In this document: positions 1-10,200 of the stretch, piece by piece
Layout: every line of letters starts with the position of its first letter
Numbering within the stretch: position 1 is the stretch's first letter
Translations under genes and position numbers: made by a program
DNA from: Butyrivibrio sp. FCS014
Lineage (GTDB): Bacteria; Bacillota; Clostridia; Lachnospirales; Lachnospiraceae
DNA length: 64,000 nt
Reading direction: 5' to 3'
Assembly (NCBI RefSeq): GCF_000526935.1
Contig: NZ_JAHA01000007.1
Coordinates: forward strand, 310,001-374,000
Notes under the pieces: generated by a model
Databases searched by the model: none
The model's input: the letters and a program-made list of their open reading frames with translations, nothing else
Told to the model about the DNA's origin: nothing

Positions 1-1
1 C

Positions 2-313
2 GAATCTATATATTTATCAAATGCAGACATAAGCATCCTTGAGCAGTGTCGAGCCAGAGAGGATGCTATTGCCCATGAAGCCTATCAGAAGAAACTTATC
101 GCTGAGTTAAGGCAGGATCTGAGCGAAGCGAATGAGCGGATTGAAGAGACCAAGCAAGAGGCAGCGTTGGAAAACATTCGATTCGATCGTGAAAATGACA
201 TTCCTATTGAAGTAACGCGCAAGCGTCTTAGGAAGAGTTTTGGCTACAATGATGCCACCATCGACGAGCTCCTTTCCAAGGTCGATGCCGAAGCAGCGTG
301 CGTGAAAAGCTAA
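2..313 (+). CDS. PD-(D/E)XK nuclease-family transposase, C-terminal part (runs in from the left edge)
   Basis: The reading frame is open from the first bases and stops with TAA at 311-313, so only the last 103 residues are seen. The visible part matches the C-terminal tail of PD-(D/E)XK transposase/Rpn-like proteins common in Lachnospiraceae: an 'AAESIYLSNAD'-type segment (starting here at ESIY), a charged coiled coil, and a short helical end. The segment from ESIYLSNAD to about 45 residues on is nearly the same as the gene at 63216-63638, so the two are paralogues. The nuclease core lies outside the window and cannot be judged. Confidence 0.75.
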   Translation, partial: ESIYLSNADISILEQCRAREDAIAHEAYQKKLIAELRQDLSEANERIEETKQEAALENIRFDRENDIPIEVTRKRLRKSFGYNDATIDELLSKVDAEAACVKS

Positions 314-410
314 AACAATACAGGCCACATGAATGATAATCCAGCCGAGAGAGTATATTGCCCTTTCGGCTTCTTTTGACCAAAAGATCAGAAAATCGGA
401 GGTGACAGAT

Positions 411-872
411 ATGAAAATTGCAATGGCTAATGATCATGCAGGAACTCAGATGAAAGAAGAGATTAAGGCATATCTCGTTTCTCAGGGATATGAAGTCATA
501 GACTTTGGCACGTATGATGAGAAATCCTGTGACCTGTCGGATTTTGTTTACCCCGCTGCTTTGGCGGTTGCCAGGGGAGAGTGCGACAGAGGCATCTTCT
601 GCGATGGTGTCGGATACGGAAGTGCGCTGATTGCTAACAAGATAAACGGGTGCTACGCGGCTGTGTGCCAGGATCCTTTGTGTGCCACTCTTGCAAGGGA
701 ACACACTGATTCCAATATTCTGTGCCTTGGGGCGAAGATCATAGGAGGACTGATGGCCATGGAGGTTGTGAAGACATGGCTGACAACAGAGCCTCTCATG
801 GAGGAGAAATACAGAAGACGAGTGCAGAAGGTGTGCGAGATAAATGATAAGCACTGCGTCCCGGTGAAATGA
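411..872 (+). CDS. RpiB/LacA/LacB-family sugar-phosphate isomerase
   Basis: This 153-residue protein has the normal size of ribose-5-phosphate isomerase B and LacA/LacB. The ATG at 411 follows a good GGAGGTG site; an upstream ATG at 333 has none. The N-terminal MANDHAG segment matches the family's xxDHAG phosphate/substrate loop, and REHTDSN and LGAKIIGG match the C-terminal signature. The family's catalytic cysteine normally sits in a CGTGIG-type loop. Here the loop reads FCDGVGYGSA, so the aligned position is Asp and the cysteine is one residue earlier, as in LacA-like branches. The substrate is therefore probably not plain ribose-5-phosphate, and the symbol is left blank. A terminator follows directly. 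Confidence 0.85.
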   Translation: MKIAMANDHAGTQMKEEIKAYLVSQGYEVIDFGTYDEKSCDLSDFVYPAALAVARGECDRGIFCDGVGYGSALIANKINGCYAAVCQDPLCATLAREHTDSNILCLGAKIIGGLMAMEVVKTWLTTEPLMEEKYRRRVQKVCEINDKHCVPVK

Positions 873-897
873 AGATTCTTTTGACCAGAGTTTACAG

Positions 898-932
898 ATG
901 GTTACAGTTCAATGGACTGTAACCATTTTTTA
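898..932 (+). terminator. Rho-independent terminator after the isomerase gene
   Basis: ATGGTTACAGT (898-908) pairs perfectly with ACTGTAACCAT (916-926), and a run of T follows. It closes the isomerase transcript. Confidence 0.9.
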
Positions 933-943
933 TATGGAAAAAA

Positions 944-973
944 TGAGCCTATGACTCCGTCCCCGGAGACCAT
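944..973 (+). repeat. 30-bp palindromic repeat, degenerate copy (TGGTCCC-type family)
   Basis: This is a degraded member of a short repeat whose good copies read TGGTCCC-(A/T)TGACT-N2-GTC-CCAGGGACCA. Other copies are at 4057-4085, 7182-7206, 11491-11520, 11550-11578 and, reversed, 62246-62275. It lies between the isomerase and the first TIR gene. Confidence 0.55.
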
Positions 974-1015
974 TGTGATACACTGTTCTTAGTTCGTTTA
1001 ATCAGTTGGGGGGAC
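966..1015 (+). promoter_or_regulatory. Conserved upstream block of TIR gene 1
   Basis: About 40 bp ending in the GGGGGG ribosome site are shared by all three TIR-propeller genes (here, 4107-4156 and 7250-7291). Common words are ACTGTTCTTAG, TTTAATCAG and TTGGGGGGACG. Such conservation outside the coding region suggests a shared promoter or leader. I cannot place a clean -35/-10 pair. Confidence 0.5.
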
Positions 1016-1022
1016 GTTGAAG

Positions 1023-4000
1023 ATGAAATACGATGCGTTTGTCAGTTACAGACACCTTGAGAGAGACAAATTTGTGGCAAAGGGGATCCACAGGGCGCTG
1101 GAGACCAGCAGGATTCCGAGAAAGATACAGAAGGAAACCGGGAAAAAGAGAATCAACAGGGTTTTCAGGGACCAGGAGGAACTGCAGGTAGGAAGCGAGC
1201 TTGGCAGTAATATAGAGCAGGCTCTTTCTGAATCGGAGCATCTTGTTGTCATCTGCACGCCGGAAACAAAGGATTCCTACTGGGTTATGAAGGAAATCGA
1301 TACCTTCATTGCGATGCACGGCAGAGAAAACATTCTGGCTGTACTCGCAGATGGTGAGCCCTCGGAGGCTTTTCCGCCGCAGCTTCTTGTGGATGATGAG
1401 GGAAATCCCGTTGAGCCTCTTGCTGCGGATGTCAGGGGAGACAGCAAACGCGAGATCAGTAAGAAAATCAAATCCGAGTCACTTCGTCTGGTGGCAGCAA
1501 TCCTGGGCTGCGACTATGACGATCTTAAGCAGCGCCGCAAAGAACGCATCGTACGGCGCAGCATGGCCATTGTGGCGGGCGTGGCAGCGCTCTCAACAGC
1601 ATTTGCTGTCTACAACGCCTACAATCTACACAGAATCACCGAGAATTATCAGAAGATGCAGATAAAAGAGTCAAAGGTACTGGCCGAAAAGTCTATTGAT
1701 GCCCTGGAAGCGGGAGACAGGCAGACAGCAGGTCTTTTGGCTATGGAAGGTCTTCCCGTAAATGGAAAGGACAGACCTTTAGTCAGCGACTGCATTTATG
1801 CTCTGGAGAAGGCCACGGATTCTTATGATTCCGGGGAGGAGCTTGTTTACGATAAAATCCTAAGACATGATCTGCCACTGAGTGATTTTAGAGTTAATGA
1901 TGATGAAAGCAGGCTTGTATCCTTTGATGTCGACAACGGCGTGTATTGGTGGGACTTAAGCAGCGGAAAACGCATTTTAAAACGAAATCCGGAAGTTATA
2001 GAGGACAGTAAGAATTCTGTGTATGCTGTGGGGGAAAACAACGGACATATGGTAGTTGTTTCCGGAAGATATCTGACAGCTTTCGATGAAGAAGGAAATG
2101 TTGTTTATGATGTGAATTTTGAGGATAAAGAGTGTGACGATGCTTATATAGATGATATGAGCAAATATGCAGTAGTGGTGAGAGGTGCATATGATGACGA
2201 CGGCCAACTGGAAATTTATGACTTATCTGATGGAAGTTTTGTTGGAAAATATCCTCAAAAAAAGGAGAAATCATTTAATGTAGATTGTGCACATTTTAAC
2301 TCGGATTACAGCCTTTTGTTGGTTCATCAGTGGGAGGTTCTGGGCCACAATCCTGCAATCTTAAATCTTATAGACATTAAGGCCGGTAAAATGACTGAAT
2401 TTGATGTTAAAGAAAAATATGTTAATGATTGTGCTTTTACAGTGGACAACAACCTTGTGGTTGCTTCTTCTAAAATCGACTCTATTAAGCTATATGTACA
2501 AAAATTTGACATGAATACAGGAGAAGAAATCTTCTGTAAGGAATTGGAGTACGGTGTATCATATTCTAAATATGGTGCGCATTCAGGTGTACACATTGGT
2601 TCAAGAACCTATCAGTATCTTAATGAAGAGGGACAAGAACTTGTGGTAGCAGCAAGTGACAAACTGTTTAATCTGGATCTTGATACCGGAGAAATAAAGT
2701 TAAAATATACAGCTCCCTTTTGCATTGCAAAAATAACTCTGCTTGATGATATAGACAGGATGCTGGTGGGAACCATCGATGGAAGGTTGGTGAAAATACA
2801 TAGCACAACCGGCAATTCTTCCACAACAGATCCTTATTTTCTTACGGAAGGATTAAAGGATTACTATTATGGAAAAGAGCATCTGATAGCCAGTGATTCC
2901 TATACACCTAACATGGTGGTGATGTCTTTTTTGCCCGATCCAGACAGGGAGGAATATGGCAGGTGTGAGTATAATATTGAACAGATAGCCGCAAGCCCGT
3001 CCGGACGAACGTTCTTTGTCAAAACGTTCAAGACAAATACAGATGAAAAGAGTTATATTCACGTTTATGATACCGAAAGCGGACAGGAAATCACAAACAT
3101 TTCGTATGATAATATTGCTTATTCTCAGGATGCATTCTATAAGGACGAAGACACAATTGTCATATTCAGGGATGGCGATGTCTCCGCATATCAGTATACG
3201 ATCAGTATCGGACAGACAGAGGAGATTACTTTTTTAGATGAGTTTGATTGGACTAGCTCGGTAATTGGCGAGGATGGCAGATACCTTTTGGATTATATTT
3301 ATCATGATTATTACGTGGTTGATCTTGCGTCCAATAGTGTGATATACCACTATGTTGATGAAGGATACGAACATGATTTTTCTCAATGCTCCTTGGTTGA
3401 TGATGGGAAAAGAGCTATTGGCATGGATTATCATGGCGCAGCATTCGGGCTGGATCTTGAAAACGGGGAATGGACAGAATACAACATCGATTACTTTGTC
3501 AGAAATATTGGGGCAAGTCAGGATGGAAAATATATTGCAGCCTACTGCATCGATGGAAAAATGCGTATTATCGATACCGGCAAAAACAGTGTAGTTCAGG
3601 AATTTGATTATTTCGGTGATGAACATTATAGTCTGATCAAATTCTCTGCGGATGACAAATTGCTCTTCTTGCAGGGGCAGGATAAGCTTTTCAAGGTATA
3701 CGACCTGGACAAAGGGGGGTACATCTTCATATCCGATGTGCAGATGAAAGCTATTACATACGTTGATCATGATATTGCTTCAAATACGGTTACCATTAGT
3801 GATAATAATGGTATGTATATTATTGATCTGAATGATAGAGGCTTTCTGCATTACATTCCAAGAGGAGAAATATTCATCCCTGCCAGAAGTGAGGCAATCT
3901 GCTCCTATGATACCGGTGTGTTCAAGTATAAAGTGCGCTCCGTGGATGAACTTGTGGATTTCTTCTACGAGCGGTTTGATGGCGCGGAGCTGACCGACGA

Positions 4001-4028
4001 ACAGAAGGTAAGGTACAGAATATATTGA
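1023..4028 (+). CDS. TIR / transmembrane / beta-propeller protein, copy 1
   Basis: This protein has 1001 residues. Residues 1-125 form a TIR domain (start KYDAFVSYR, FRDQEEL, HLVVICTP). It keeps the SYWVMKE segment, with Glu91 in the place of the catalytic Glu of NAD-cleaving TIR domains. A single hydrophobic helix follows at about 180-198, then a helical linker, then about 700 residues of WD40/quinoprotein-like blades marked by repeated 'D..sG..i' turns such as YDLSDGS and YDTESGQE. The order predicts a cytosolic TIR and an exported propeller. ATG 1023 is chosen because it is conserved in all copies and sits 9 nt after GGGGGG; a TTG at 1017 is less likely. Membrane TIR-propeller proteins recur in Lachnospiraceae, but their job is unknown. 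Sensing or defence signalling is inference. Confidence 0.85.
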   Translation: MKYDAFVSYRHLERDKFVAKGIHRALETSRIPRKIQKETGKKRINRVFRDQEELQVGSELGSNIEQALSESEHLVVICTPETKDSYWVMKEIDTFIAMHGRENILAVLADGEPSEAFPPQLLVDDEGNPVEPLAADVRGDSKREISKKIKSESLRLVAAILGCDYDDLKQRRKERIVRRSMAIVAGVAALSTAFAVYNAYNLHRITENYQKMQIKESKVLAEKSIDALEAGDRQTAGLLAMEGLPVNGKDRPLVSDCIYALEKATDSYDSGEELVYDKILRHDLPLSDFRVNDDESRLVSFDVDNGVYWWDLSSGKRILKRNPEVIEDSKNSVYAVGENNGHMVVVSGRYLTAFDEEGNVVYDVNFEDKECDDAYIDDMSKYAVVVRGAYDDDGQLEIYDLSDGSFVGKYPQKKEKSFNVDCAHFNSDYSLLLVHQWEVLGHNPAILNLIDIKAGKMTEFDVKEKYVNDCAFTVDNNLVVASSKIDSIKLYVQKFDMNTGEEIFCKELEYGVSYSKYGAHSGVHIGSRTYQYLNEEGQELVVAASDKLFNLDLDTGEIKLKYTAPFCIAKITLLDDIDRMLVGTIDGRLVKIHSTTGNSSTTDPYFLTEGLKDYYYGKEHLIASDSYTPNMVVMSFLPDPDREEYGRCEYNIEQIAASPSGRTFFVKTFKTNTDEKSYIHVYDTESGQEITNISYDNIAYSQDAFYKDEDTIVIFRDGDVSAYQYTISIGQTEEITFLDEFDWTSSVIGEDGRYLLDYIYHDYYVVDLASNSVIYHYVDEGYEHDFSQCSLVDDGKRAIGMDYHGAAFGLDLENGEWTEYNIDYFVRNIGASQDGKYIAAYCIDGKMRIIDTGKNSVVQEFDYFGDEHYSLIKFSADDKLLFLQGQDKLFKVYDLDKGGYIFISDVQMKAITYVDHDIASNTVTISDNNGMYIIDLNDRGFLHYIPRGEIFIPARSEAICSYDTGVFKYKVRSVDELVDFFYERFDGAELTDEQKVRYRIY

Positions 4029-4056
4029 GCCATCGGGGACGGTTCTCTTTGGCTTA

Positions 4057-4085
4057 TGGTCCCATGACTTCGTCTCCAGGGGCCA
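4057..4085 (+). repeat. 30-bp palindromic repeat (TGGTCCC family)
   Basis: A near-consensus copy, TGGTCCC-ATGACTTCGTC-TCCAGGGGCCA, lies just after TIR gene 1. It is the same element as at 11491-11520 and 62246-62275. No T-run follows, so it is not a classical terminator. Confidence 0.7.
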
Positions 4086-4106
4086 AAAGCCCCTCTGATT
4101 TTTCCT

Positions 4107-4156
4107 CCATTTAATGGTACACTGTTCTTAGTTCGTTTAATCAGTTGGGGGGACGT
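4107..4156 (+). promoter_or_regulatory. Conserved upstream block of TIR gene 2
   Basis: It shares the ACTGTTCTTAG / TTTAATCAG / TTGGGGGGACG block with the regions before TIR genes 1 and 3. It is practically identical to the block before gene 1 over about 40 bp. Confidence 0.5.
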
Positions 4157-4162
4157 GTGCAA

Positions 4163-7100
4163 ATGAAATACGATGCGTTTGTCAGTTACAGACATCTCGA
4201 GAGAGACAAATTTGTGGCAAAGGGGATCCACAGGGCGCTGGAGACAAGCAGGATTCCGTGGAAGATCCGGAAGGAGACCGGCAAGAAGAGGATCAACAGG
4301 GTTTTCAGAGACCAGGAGGAGCTGCCGATAGGAAGCGAGCTTGGCAGTAATATCGAGCTGGCGCTTTCAGAGTCGGAGCATCTTGTTGTTATCTGCACCC
4401 CGCAGACCAAAGAGTCCTACTGGGTCATGAAGGAGATCGATACCTTCATTGCAATGCATGGCAGGGACAATGTTCTGGCTGTTCTTGCGGAAGGCGAGCC
4501 GTCGGAGTCTTTTCCCCCGCAGCTTCTTGTGGACGATGAGGGAAATCCCGTTGAGCCTCTAGCCGCGGATGTGAGAGGAGACAGCAAACGCGAGATCAGT
4601 AAAAAAATCAAATCCGAATCACTTCGTCTGGTGGCAGCAATCCTTGGCTGCGACTACGACGATCTTAAGCAGCGACACAGAGAGCGCATCGTAAGGCGCA
4701 GCATGGCCATCATCGCCGGTGTGGCAGTGCTCTCAATAGCCTTTGCAATCTATAATGCCTACAATCTCCAAAGAATCAACGAGAACTATCAGAAGATGCT
4801 GGTAAAAGAGTCAAAGGTACTGGCGGAAATGTCTATCGATGCCCTTGAGAAAGGTGACAGACAAACAGCAGGTCTTTTGGCCATGGAAGGTCTTCCCGTA
4901 AACGGCAAGGACAGGCCTTTAGTCAGCGATTGCATATATGCCCTGGAGAGAGCCACCAACTCTTTTGACCGGGGGAATTTGCCTGTCCATGACCTGATCT
5001 TAAAGCATGATCTGGAGCTGCGGGATTTTAAGGTTAATAATGACGGAAGCAGGCTTGTTTCTTATGACGATGACTTTGGCGTGTACTGGTGGGACCTTAC
5101 CACCGGCGAACGCATTTTGAAACGGAATCCGGAAACCATAGAAGGCAGTGAGAATTTTGTGTATGCTGTGGGCGAAAACGACGGAAATATGGTGGTTGTT
5201 TCCCGCAAATTCCTGACTGCTTTCGATGAAGCCGGAGATGTTGTTTATGATGTGAAATTTGGCGATGAAAGCTGCGGCAATGCTTATATTGATGATAATA
5301 ACAAATATGCTGTTGTAGTGAAGAGCAGCTCCTATGCGGATGGGTCTCTCCAGATTTATGATCTTACTGATGGCAGCCTTGTAAGAAAGTTTGATAGAAA
5401 AGGAGAGCGTGAGTTTTCTGTAGAATCCGCGCATTTTAACTCCGATTACAGCCTCCTTCTGGTGCATCAGTGGGAGTTCGACAGCGAAGATCCTACCACT
5501 TTAAATGTTCTTAATCTGAAGACCGGCGCCAATACTGAATTTGCCGTAAAAGAAGAAACTGTTATGGATTGTATTTTTACTGCGGATAACAATCTTGCTG
5601 TTGTTTCCACTGACAGAGGATATGAGCTTGGCCCCGATCCTTGCCCGATATTTGTACAGAAGTTTGACATGAATACAGGAGAAGAGATTTTCTCCAGAGA
5701 ATTGGAACTGCACAGAACCTATTATCCTCCTTATGTTTTTGCAGAAGTAACCATCAATTCCAGGATCTACCAGGGAGATGATGGGGAGGAAAAAGATCTT
5801 GTGGTAACAGCAAACTCCAGTCTCTATAATCTGGATCTTGACACCGGCGAGATTAAGCTCAAATACACAGCGGTCTCAGACATTGAGAGAATAACATTGT
5901 TTGATGAGTCTGAAATGATGTTGGTGGGAACCTTTGACGGAAACATATTGGATGTAAGCGCCAAAGATGGCTCAGTTACTCAGGAGATCACTTATTTCAC
6001 CTCAGAAGAAATGCGGGACTACTTCATCGGAAGAGGCCATGTTATATCCAGGGATCTTAGCACACCTAACCTGGTAGTGATGTCTGTTTTGCCAGATCCC
6101 GAGGGGATAGATTATAGCCTCTACGATGGTAATATTGTTAACTATATTGCCGCAAGCCCGTCAGGCCGGACGTTTCTTGCCAATGCCTTCGAGGGCGTTA
6201 TAGGCGGATCATATTTTGTTTACGTCTTTGATACCGAGTCAGGAGAGGAACTCGGTAGCTTCTCGTATGATGATGTTTCTTTTGACCATGCCTTCTATAA
6301 GGATGAGGACACGATCATCATGCTCAGGGATGATATGGCAATATGTCAGTATACGATCAGCACCGGAGAGACAGAGGACATCAGTTTCCTGGATGAATCT
6401 GACCGGTTTGATACGGTGGTCAGCGATGACGGCAGATATCTTCTGTATTATGACTTGCACGATTATTATGTTGTTGACCTTGCGTCCAATAGCGTGGTGA
6501 ATCATTTTACAGATGAGGAACGGAAATATTATTTTTACGAATGCGCTTTGGTTGATGACGGGAAAAGAGTCATCGGAAAAAACACTGATGATGAAGCACT
6601 GGGACTGGACCTTGAAAGCGGCGAGTGGACAGTATACAACACCGATTATTATGTCAAAAGCTTTGGTGCAAGCCGTGACGGAAAATATGTGGCAGTCAGC
6701 TGCACCGATGGAATGATGCGTATTATTGATACTGAGGAAAACATCGCAGTACAGGAATTTGATTTTTACGGAGATGAGTATAGCAGCGGGATCAGATTTT
6801 CCGAGGATGACAGACTGCTCTTTTTGCAAGGGCGGGATATGATTTTCAGAGTATATGATGTGGTCAAAGAGGAATACATTTTTATCTCCGATGTGCAGAT
6901 GAAAGAAATTTCATATGTCAAATATGATAAAGCGTCAAATACGGTTGCCATCAGTGATCACAAAGAGATGTACATAATTGACCTGGATGACAGAGGATTC
7001 CTGCATTACATCCCCGAAGGAAGAGTCTTCATTCCAAGCAGCGGAGAAGTAATCTGTCATGATGATTACAATGTGTTCAAGTACAAGGTGCGCTCCATGG

Positions 7101-7183
7101 ACGAGCTTGTGGACTTCTTCTACGACCAGTTCGATGTCGCGGAGCTCACCGACGAGCAGAAGATAAGGTACAAGATATATTGA
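4163..7183 (+). CDS. TIR / transmembrane / beta-propeller protein, copy 2
   Basis: This 1006-residue paralogue of the gene at 1023 has the same order: TIR (1-125, SYWVMKE with Glu91), one membrane helix near 180-198, linker, long beta-propeller. The first ~270 residues are almost the same as in copy 3 (only scattered changes such as ERDK/EKDK and EISKK/EIQKK), while the propellers differ much more. ATG 4163 matches the conserved MKYDAF start. TTG/GTG codons at 4145 and 4157 are in frame, but the other copies give no reason to prefer them. The DNA identity of the 5' third points to gene conversion or recent duplication. Confidence 0.85.
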   Translation: MKYDAFVSYRHLERDKFVAKGIHRALETSRIPWKIRKETGKKRINRVFRDQEELPIGSELGSNIELALSESEHLVVICTPQTKESYWVMKEIDTFIAMHGRDNVLAVLAEGEPSESFPPQLLVDDEGNPVEPLAADVRGDSKREISKKIKSESLRLVAAILGCDYDDLKQRHRERIVRRSMAIIAGVAVLSIAFAIYNAYNLQRINENYQKMLVKESKVLAEMSIDALEKGDRQTAGLLAMEGLPVNGKDRPLVSDCIYALERATNSFDRGNLPVHDLILKHDLELRDFKVNNDGSRLVSYDDDFGVYWWDLTTGERILKRNPETIEGSENFVYAVGENDGNMVVVSRKFLTAFDEAGDVVYDVKFGDESCGNAYIDDNNKYAVVVKSSSYADGSLQIYDLTDGSLVRKFDRKGEREFSVESAHFNSDYSLLLVHQWEFDSEDPTTLNVLNLKTGANTEFAVKEETVMDCIFTADNNLAVVSTDRGYELGPDPCPIFVQKFDMNTGEEIFSRELELHRTYYPPYVFAEVTINSRIYQGDDGEEKDLVVTANSSLYNLDLDTGEIKLKYTAVSDIERITLFDESEMMLVGTFDGNILDVSAKDGSVTQEITYFTSEEMRDYFIGRGHVISRDLSTPNLVVMSVLPDPEGIDYSLYDGNIVNYIAASPSGRTFLANAFEGVIGGSYFVYVFDTESGEELGSFSYDDVSFDHAFYKDEDTIIMLRDDMAICQYTISTGETEDISFLDESDRFDTVVSDDGRYLLYYDLHDYYVVDLASNSVVNHFTDEERKYYFYECALVDDGKRVIGKNTDDEALGLDLESGEWTVYNTDYYVKSFGASRDGKYVAVSCTDGMMRIIDTEENIAVQEFDFYGDEYSSGIRFSEDDRLLFLQGRDMIFRVYDVVKEEYIFISDVQMKEISYVKYDKASNTVAISDHKEMYIIDLDDRGFLHYIPEGRVFIPSSGEVICHDDYNVFKYKVRSMDELVDFFYDQFDVAELTDEQKIRYKIY

Positions 7184-7206
7184 GCCCTTGACTCCGTCCC
7201 TAGGGA
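7182..7206 (+). repeat. 30-bp palindromic repeat, truncated copy
   Basis: GAGCCCTTGACTCCGTCCC followed by TAGGGA is a worn copy of the TGGTCCC-TTGACT-GTCCC-AGGGACCA element, placed at the stop codon of TIR gene 2. Confidence 0.5.
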
Positions 7207-7249
7207 TTATTTAATGGTTGAAATACCTTCTGATTTTTATTGCGTTTAA

Positions 7250-7291
7250 TGATAAACTATTCTTGGCGTATTCAATCAGTTGGGGGGACGT
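7250..7291 (+). promoter_or_regulatory. Conserved upstream block of TIR gene 3
   Basis: It is more diverged than the blocks before genes 1 and 2 (ACTATTCTTGG, TTCAATCAG), but the ribosome-site region TTGGGGGGACGTGTGCAA is the same as before gene 2. Confidence 0.45.
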
Positions 7292-7297
7292 GTGCAA

Positions 7298-10200
7298 ATG
7301 AAATACGATGCGTTTGTCAGTTACAGACATCTTGAGAAGGACAAATTTGTGGCAAAGGGGATCCACAGGGCGCTGGAGACAAGCAGGATTCCGTGGAAGA
7401 TCCGGAAGGAGACCGGCAAGAAGAGAATCAACAGGGTTTTCAGAGACCAGGAGGAGCTGCCGATAGGAAGCGAGCTTGGCAGTAATATCGAGCTGGCGCT
7501 GTCAGAGTCGGAGCATCTTGTTGTTATCTGCACCCCGCAGACCAAAGAGTCCTACTGGGTCATGAAGGAGATCGATACCTTCATCGCAATGCATGGCAGG
7601 GACAATGTTCTGGCTGTTCTTGCGGATGGCGAGCCGTCGGAGTCTTTTCCCCCGCAGCTTCTTGTGGACGATGAGGGAAATCCCGTTGAGCCTCTAGCCG
7701 CGGATGTGAGAGGAGACAGCAAACGCGAGATACAGAAGAAAATCAAATCCGAGTCACTTCGTCTGGTGGCAGCAATCCTTGGCTGCGACTACGACGATCT
7801 TAAGCAGCGTCACAGAGAGCGCATCGTAAGGCGCAGCATGGCCATCATCGCCGGCGTGGCAGCGCTCTCAATAGCTTTTGCAATCTATAATGCCTACAAT
7901 CTCCAAAGAATCAACGAGAACTATCAGAAGATGCTGGTAAAAGAGTCAAAGGTACTGGCGGAAATGTCTATTGATGCCCTGGAAACGGGTGACAGGCAGA
8001 CGGCAGGTCTTTTGGCCATGGAAGGTCTTCCCGTAAACGGCAAGGACAGGCCCCTGGTCAGCGACTGCATTTATGCCCTGGAGAAAGCCACGGATTCTTA
8101 TGATTCGGGGAAAATGATCACCTCCGATAAGATCCTGAGGCATGATCTGCTGCTTCGCGATTTTATGATCAATAATGAGGGCAGCAGGCTTGTGTCTTAT
8201 GATGACGATCATGGCGTGTATTGGTGGGACCTTACCAGCGGCAAACGCATTTTGAAGCGAAATCCCGAACTCATAGAGGGTGATCGGAATTACGTGTATG
8301 CCGTAGGTGAAAATGATGGCCACATGATAGTTGTTTCCCGAAAGTACCTGGCGGCTTTCGACGAAGAAGGAAATACCGTTTATGATGTGAATTTTGGGGA
8401 TGAAAGCGCTGACGATGCATATATTGATGGTATGAACAAATATGCTGTGGTGGTGAGGGATGATACCTTTGCCGACGGCTCGCTGGAGATCTACGACCTT
8501 TCTGACGGAAGTATTGTCAGGAAGTTTGATAGAAAAGAGGGAAAAAAGTTTTCGGTAGACCACGCACACTTTACCTCCGATCACAGCCTTCTTCTGGTTT
8601 ATCAGTGGGAGTACGACAGCGAAGATCCCACCACATTAAATGTTTTAAATATGGAGACCGGTGCCAATACTGAATTTGCCGTAAAAGAAGAATCTGTTAT
8701 GGATTGCATTTTTACCGCGGATAACAATCTTGCTGTTGTTTCCACTGACAACGGCTACGAGCTTAGCTCCGGTCCTGTCCGGATATATGTGCAGAAGTTT
8801 GACATGAATACAGGAAAAGAGATCTTCTGCAAGGAGTTAGAGTTTAACAGAACCTACCACGGAAACTATATATTTGCAGATGTAACCATCAGCTCAAGAA
8901 TCTACGAGAGAGATAACAGGAAGGAAAAAGACCTTGTGGTAACAGCAAACACCAGACTGTTTAATCTGGATCTTGACACCGGAGAGACAAAGCTGACTTA
9001 TACGGCTTCTTCAGATATTGAAAGAGTAACTCTGATGGATACTTCGGACATGATGCTGGTGGGAACCTTTGATGGAAAAATACTGGATGTAAGCAGCGTA
9101 GATGGACATCCTACCCCGGAAATCTCTTACTTTACATCCAACGAGATGCGGGATTACTACATTGGGAAAGGACATCTCGTTTCCAGAGATCTTAACACAC
9201 CTAACCTGGTAGTGATGTCTCTTTTGCCGGATCCTGACAGAGTGGATTATGGTCAATGCGAAGATGATGTTTACTATATGGCCTCAAGCCCGTCAGGTCG
9301 GACGTTTCTTGCCGCTGTTTATCAGGGGGTTGTAGACGGAACCTGGCATATCCACGTCTATGATACTGAAAGTGGACGGGAAATCGACAACATTTCCTAT
9401 GATGATATTTCTTTTGACCATGCATTCTATAAGGATGAGGACACGATCGTTATCTTCAGGGATGGCATGGCGATATATCAGTACACGATCAGCACCGGAG
9501 AGACAGAGGAAATTACTTTCTCAGGTGATCTTAGCTGGCCTGAGCTGGTGATCGGTGAGGAGGGCAGATATCTTTTGTATTATGATCACCCGGATTACTA
9601 TGTGGTCGATCTTGCGTCAAACAGCGTGGTGTACCACTTCGTAGATGAAGGATTCGAACATTATTTATATAAATGCGCTTTGGTTGATGAGGGCAAAAGA
9701 GTCATCGGCAAAGGCAATCAAGGTGAGTTACTGGAACTGAAAATCGGAAACGGCAAGTGGACGGTACTTGCCGGCGATGATGCGATCAGAAATGTTGGCG
9801 TAAGCAGGGATGGAAAGTACGTTGCGGCCAGCTGCAGTGATGGAAAGATGCGCATTATCGATATCGACAAGAGCGAAGCAATTCAGAAATTTGATTATTA
9901 CGGCAGTGAATATAGCAGCCTGGTCAAGTTCTCCGAGGATGGGAAACTGCTGTTTTTGCAGGGGCAGGATATGGTTTTCAAAGTATATGATCTGGAGAAT
10001 GAGAAGTTTGCCTTCATATCCGATGTGCAGATGGAGAATATTTCGTATGTCGATCATGATGCGGCTTCAAATACAGTTACCATCAGCGATAGTAATGATA
10101 TGTACATAATTGACCTTAACGACGGCGGCTTCCTGCACTACGTTCCCACAGGCAACATCTTTATCCCGTCCGCTAACGAGGCAATCTGCTCCGACGGCGC

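Noticed and set aside
5000..9256. Long antisense open frames (up to 212 codons) inside the TIR-propeller genes
   Set aside because: They lie opposite well-supported paralogous genes, lack ribosome sites and are not kept between the copies.
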